From contig JALQUQ010000018.1 of the NCBI GenBank assembly GCA_023263735.1, forward strand, positions 1 to 15,631: 15,631 bases of DNA, read 5' to 3'. How positions within the stretch are numbered: the first letter of the stretch is position 1; every line of letters starts with the position of its first letter. A program made the position numbers and the translations under genes. The DNA comes from Paracoccaceae bacterium (GTDB lineage Bacteria > Pseudomonadota > Alphaproteobacteria > Rhodobacterales > Rhodobacteraceae). The notes below the pieces were generated by a model that made no database searches, was not told where the DNA came from, and saw only the letters and a program-made list of their open reading frames with translations. This document shows, piece by piece, positions 14,834 to 15,631 of this stretch.

Positions 14834-15142
14834 CTAAGACGCCGATCCGTCGGCACCCAATACGCGCTCTTCGCGGGCAATTGACCATTCAATCAGGTCT
14901 CGCCACAGCTTTTCTGCGAAATCCGGATCAAATCCTCGGTCAATCGCATTTTGGCGGGCATTCTGGGCCACCTGTTCGACCCGGTCGGCGGTTCGTGCGG
15001 GCAGTCCGGCAGCGGGTTTCAGGTCAATGGCCCGGTCGATCAAACTGCTTCGATAAACCAGCAAATCCATCAGCGCCTTGTCCGTCAGATCGATCTGCGC
15101 GCGCAGCGCCGTCATGTCGGGGAGGGTTCTTGGATCTATCAT
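14834..15142 (-). CDS. Chorismate mutase family protein (AroQ type)
   Basis: This 102-residue all-helical protein matches the AroQ chorismate mutase fold (chorismate to prephenate, EC 5.4.99.5). Aligned by eye with the E. coli domain, it keeps the arginine of LRAQID (EcCM Arg11), that of YRSSLIDRA (Arg28), the lysine of DLKPAAG (Lys39) and the arginine of ADRVEQV (Arg51). EcCM Glu52 appears to be Val, and Gln88 appears to be Glu in AREER. A Glu there is found in yeast chorismate mutase. The start at 15142 is chosen because ATGs further upstream lie inside a large hairpin; no SD is visible. Its place between fhs and two folD genes is unexpected for aromatic amino-acid synthesis. It may be an isochorismate-lyase-like or repurposed member. 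No terminator is seen before the divergent folD gene, 49 bases on. Confidence 0.8.
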   Translation of the reverse strand: MIDPRTLPDMTALRAQIDLTDKALMDLLVYRSSLIDRAIDLKPAAGLPARTADRVEQVAQNARQNAIDRGFDPDFAEKLWRDLIEWSIAREERVLGADGSAS

Positions 15143-15156
15143 TCTGAAACCGAAGC

Positions 15157-15190
15157 GAAGAGGGCATGAAGACTGTTTCATGCCCTCTTC
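15157..15190 (-). terminator. Long perfect hairpin after fhs (terminator, attenuator or mRNA 3'-end stabiliser)
   Basis: GAAGAGGGCATGAA (15157-15170) and its exact complement (15177-15190) flank the 6-base loop GACTGT, a perfect 14-bp stem. It starts 18 bases after the fhs stop codon and ends 14 bases before the ATG of the chorismate-mutase-like gene. No uninterrupted T-tract follows on the minus strand (GCTTCGGTTTC). It therefore fits partial termination or protection of the fhs mRNA better than a classical complete terminator. Confidence 0.65.
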
Positions 15191-15208
15191 ATCCTTAAGG
15201 TTCAATCC

Positions 15209-15631
15209 TTAGAACAGGCCTTCGACGAAGCCTTGATCGTTCAGACGGATCACTTCGGCCGACGGAACCTTGGGCAGGCCCGGCATGGTCATGATTTCAC
15301 CGCAGATCACGACGATGAAACCAGCACCGGCCGACAGGCGAACTTCACGCACCGGAACCGAGTGACCGGTGGGCGCGCCACGCAGGTTCGGGTCCGTCGA
15401 GAAGGAGTATTGGGTTTTCGCCATGCAGATCGGCAGATGGCCATAGCCAGCCGCTTCCCAGGTTTTCAGCTGATCGCGGATCGATTTGTCGGCCAGCACT
15501 TCATCGGCATGATAGATGCGCTTGGCGATGGTTTCGATCTTTTGGAACAGCGGCATGTCGTCCGGATAGATCGGAGCAAAGTGGGCCACGTCCGCATCCG
15601 CCAGCTCTGCAACCTTGCGCGCCAGATCAGC
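15209..15631 (-). CDS. fhs: Formate--tetrahydrofolate ligase (partial, C-terminal 140 residues)
   Basis: Fhs joins formate to THF with ATP to give 10-formyl-THF (EC 6.3.4.3), or works in reverse during C1 oxidation. Only the C-terminal part is here; the start is beyond the right edge. Visible family hallmarks are [17 protein letters not shown], the segment [44 protein letters not shown] and the terminal EGLF. The frame is open to the last base of the window, beginning [10 protein letters not shown]. Family members are usually about 555-560 residues, so roughly three quarters lies outside. The gene leads into the chorismate-mutase-like, divergent folD and folD genes, so formate activation and the folate-bound C1 steps are in one unit. 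Confidence 0.97.
   Translation of the reverse strand, partial: ADLARKVAELADADVAHFAPIYPDDMPLFQKIETIAKRIYHADEVLADKSIRDQLKTWEAAGYGHLPICMAKTQYSFSTDPNLRGAPTGHSVPVREVRLSAGAGFIVVICGEIMTMPGLPKVPSAEVIRLNDQGFVEGLF

Noticed and set aside
13140..15147. Two long plus-strand open frames (13140-14009 and 13786-15147) opposite the folD genes
   Set aside because: They lie over two clear FolD proteins and the mutase-like gene, with no motifs or SD of their own.

Overview
The window looks like a chromosomal segment of an alphaproteobacterium of the Rhodobacteraceae (Rhodobacter/Roseobacter group). The DNA is GC-rich, and long spurious antisense ORFs lie over nearly every gene. Two gene neighbourhoods are familiar from that family: the AI-2E/PerM exporter, HdaA, Ppk and Ppx series, and the fhs, chorismate-mutase-like and folD series. 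No rRNA, tRNA, insertion sequence, prophage, CRISPR array or other mobile DNA was seen. Gene density is that of ordinary core chromosome.

Layout. (a) 1-1538, minus: an MsbA-like ABC exporter, cut by the left edge within Walker B. A short divergent gap separates it from (b) 1701-2384, plus: an L-2-haloacid dehalogenase. (c) 2600-9245, plus: a long array with overlapping or touching genes, comprising a PerM/AI-2E permease, HdaA (DnaA inactivator), polyphosphate kinase, exopolyphosphatase, a VOC/glyoxalase-like protein and a GNAT acetyltransferase. (d) 9277-11041, plus: a TerB/J-domain protein (DjlA-like) and an EEP-family phosphohydrolase. (e) 11084-12165, plus: a small exported protein and the nuclease PdeM, whose last 133 bases overlap tail-to-tail with (f) 12033-12899, minus: a four-TM LytTR membrane regulator. 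(g) 12993-15631, minus: the C1-folate operon, read fhs (partial), chorismate-mutase-like, a divergent folD paralogue, then canonical folD.

How the genes work together. Region (c) puts control of DnaA activity beside synthesis and breakdown of polyphosphate, with a candidate Pho-box-like promoter in the 46-base gap before ppk. Region (g) encodes reversible conversion between formate and 5,10-methylene-THF. The upstream FolD copy has lost the catalytic lysine and altered the catalytic aspartate and several cofactor-site residues, while the downstream copy has everything. That split is the most interesting observation in the window.

Several promoters (before ppk, the DjlA-like gene and the small exported protein) place the -10 element 6-8 bases from the ATG with no Shine-Dalgarno sequence, which suggests leaderless transcripts. 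The LytTR gene has a perfect TATAAT overlapped by a perfect 8-bp-arm inverted repeat, which looks like an operator.
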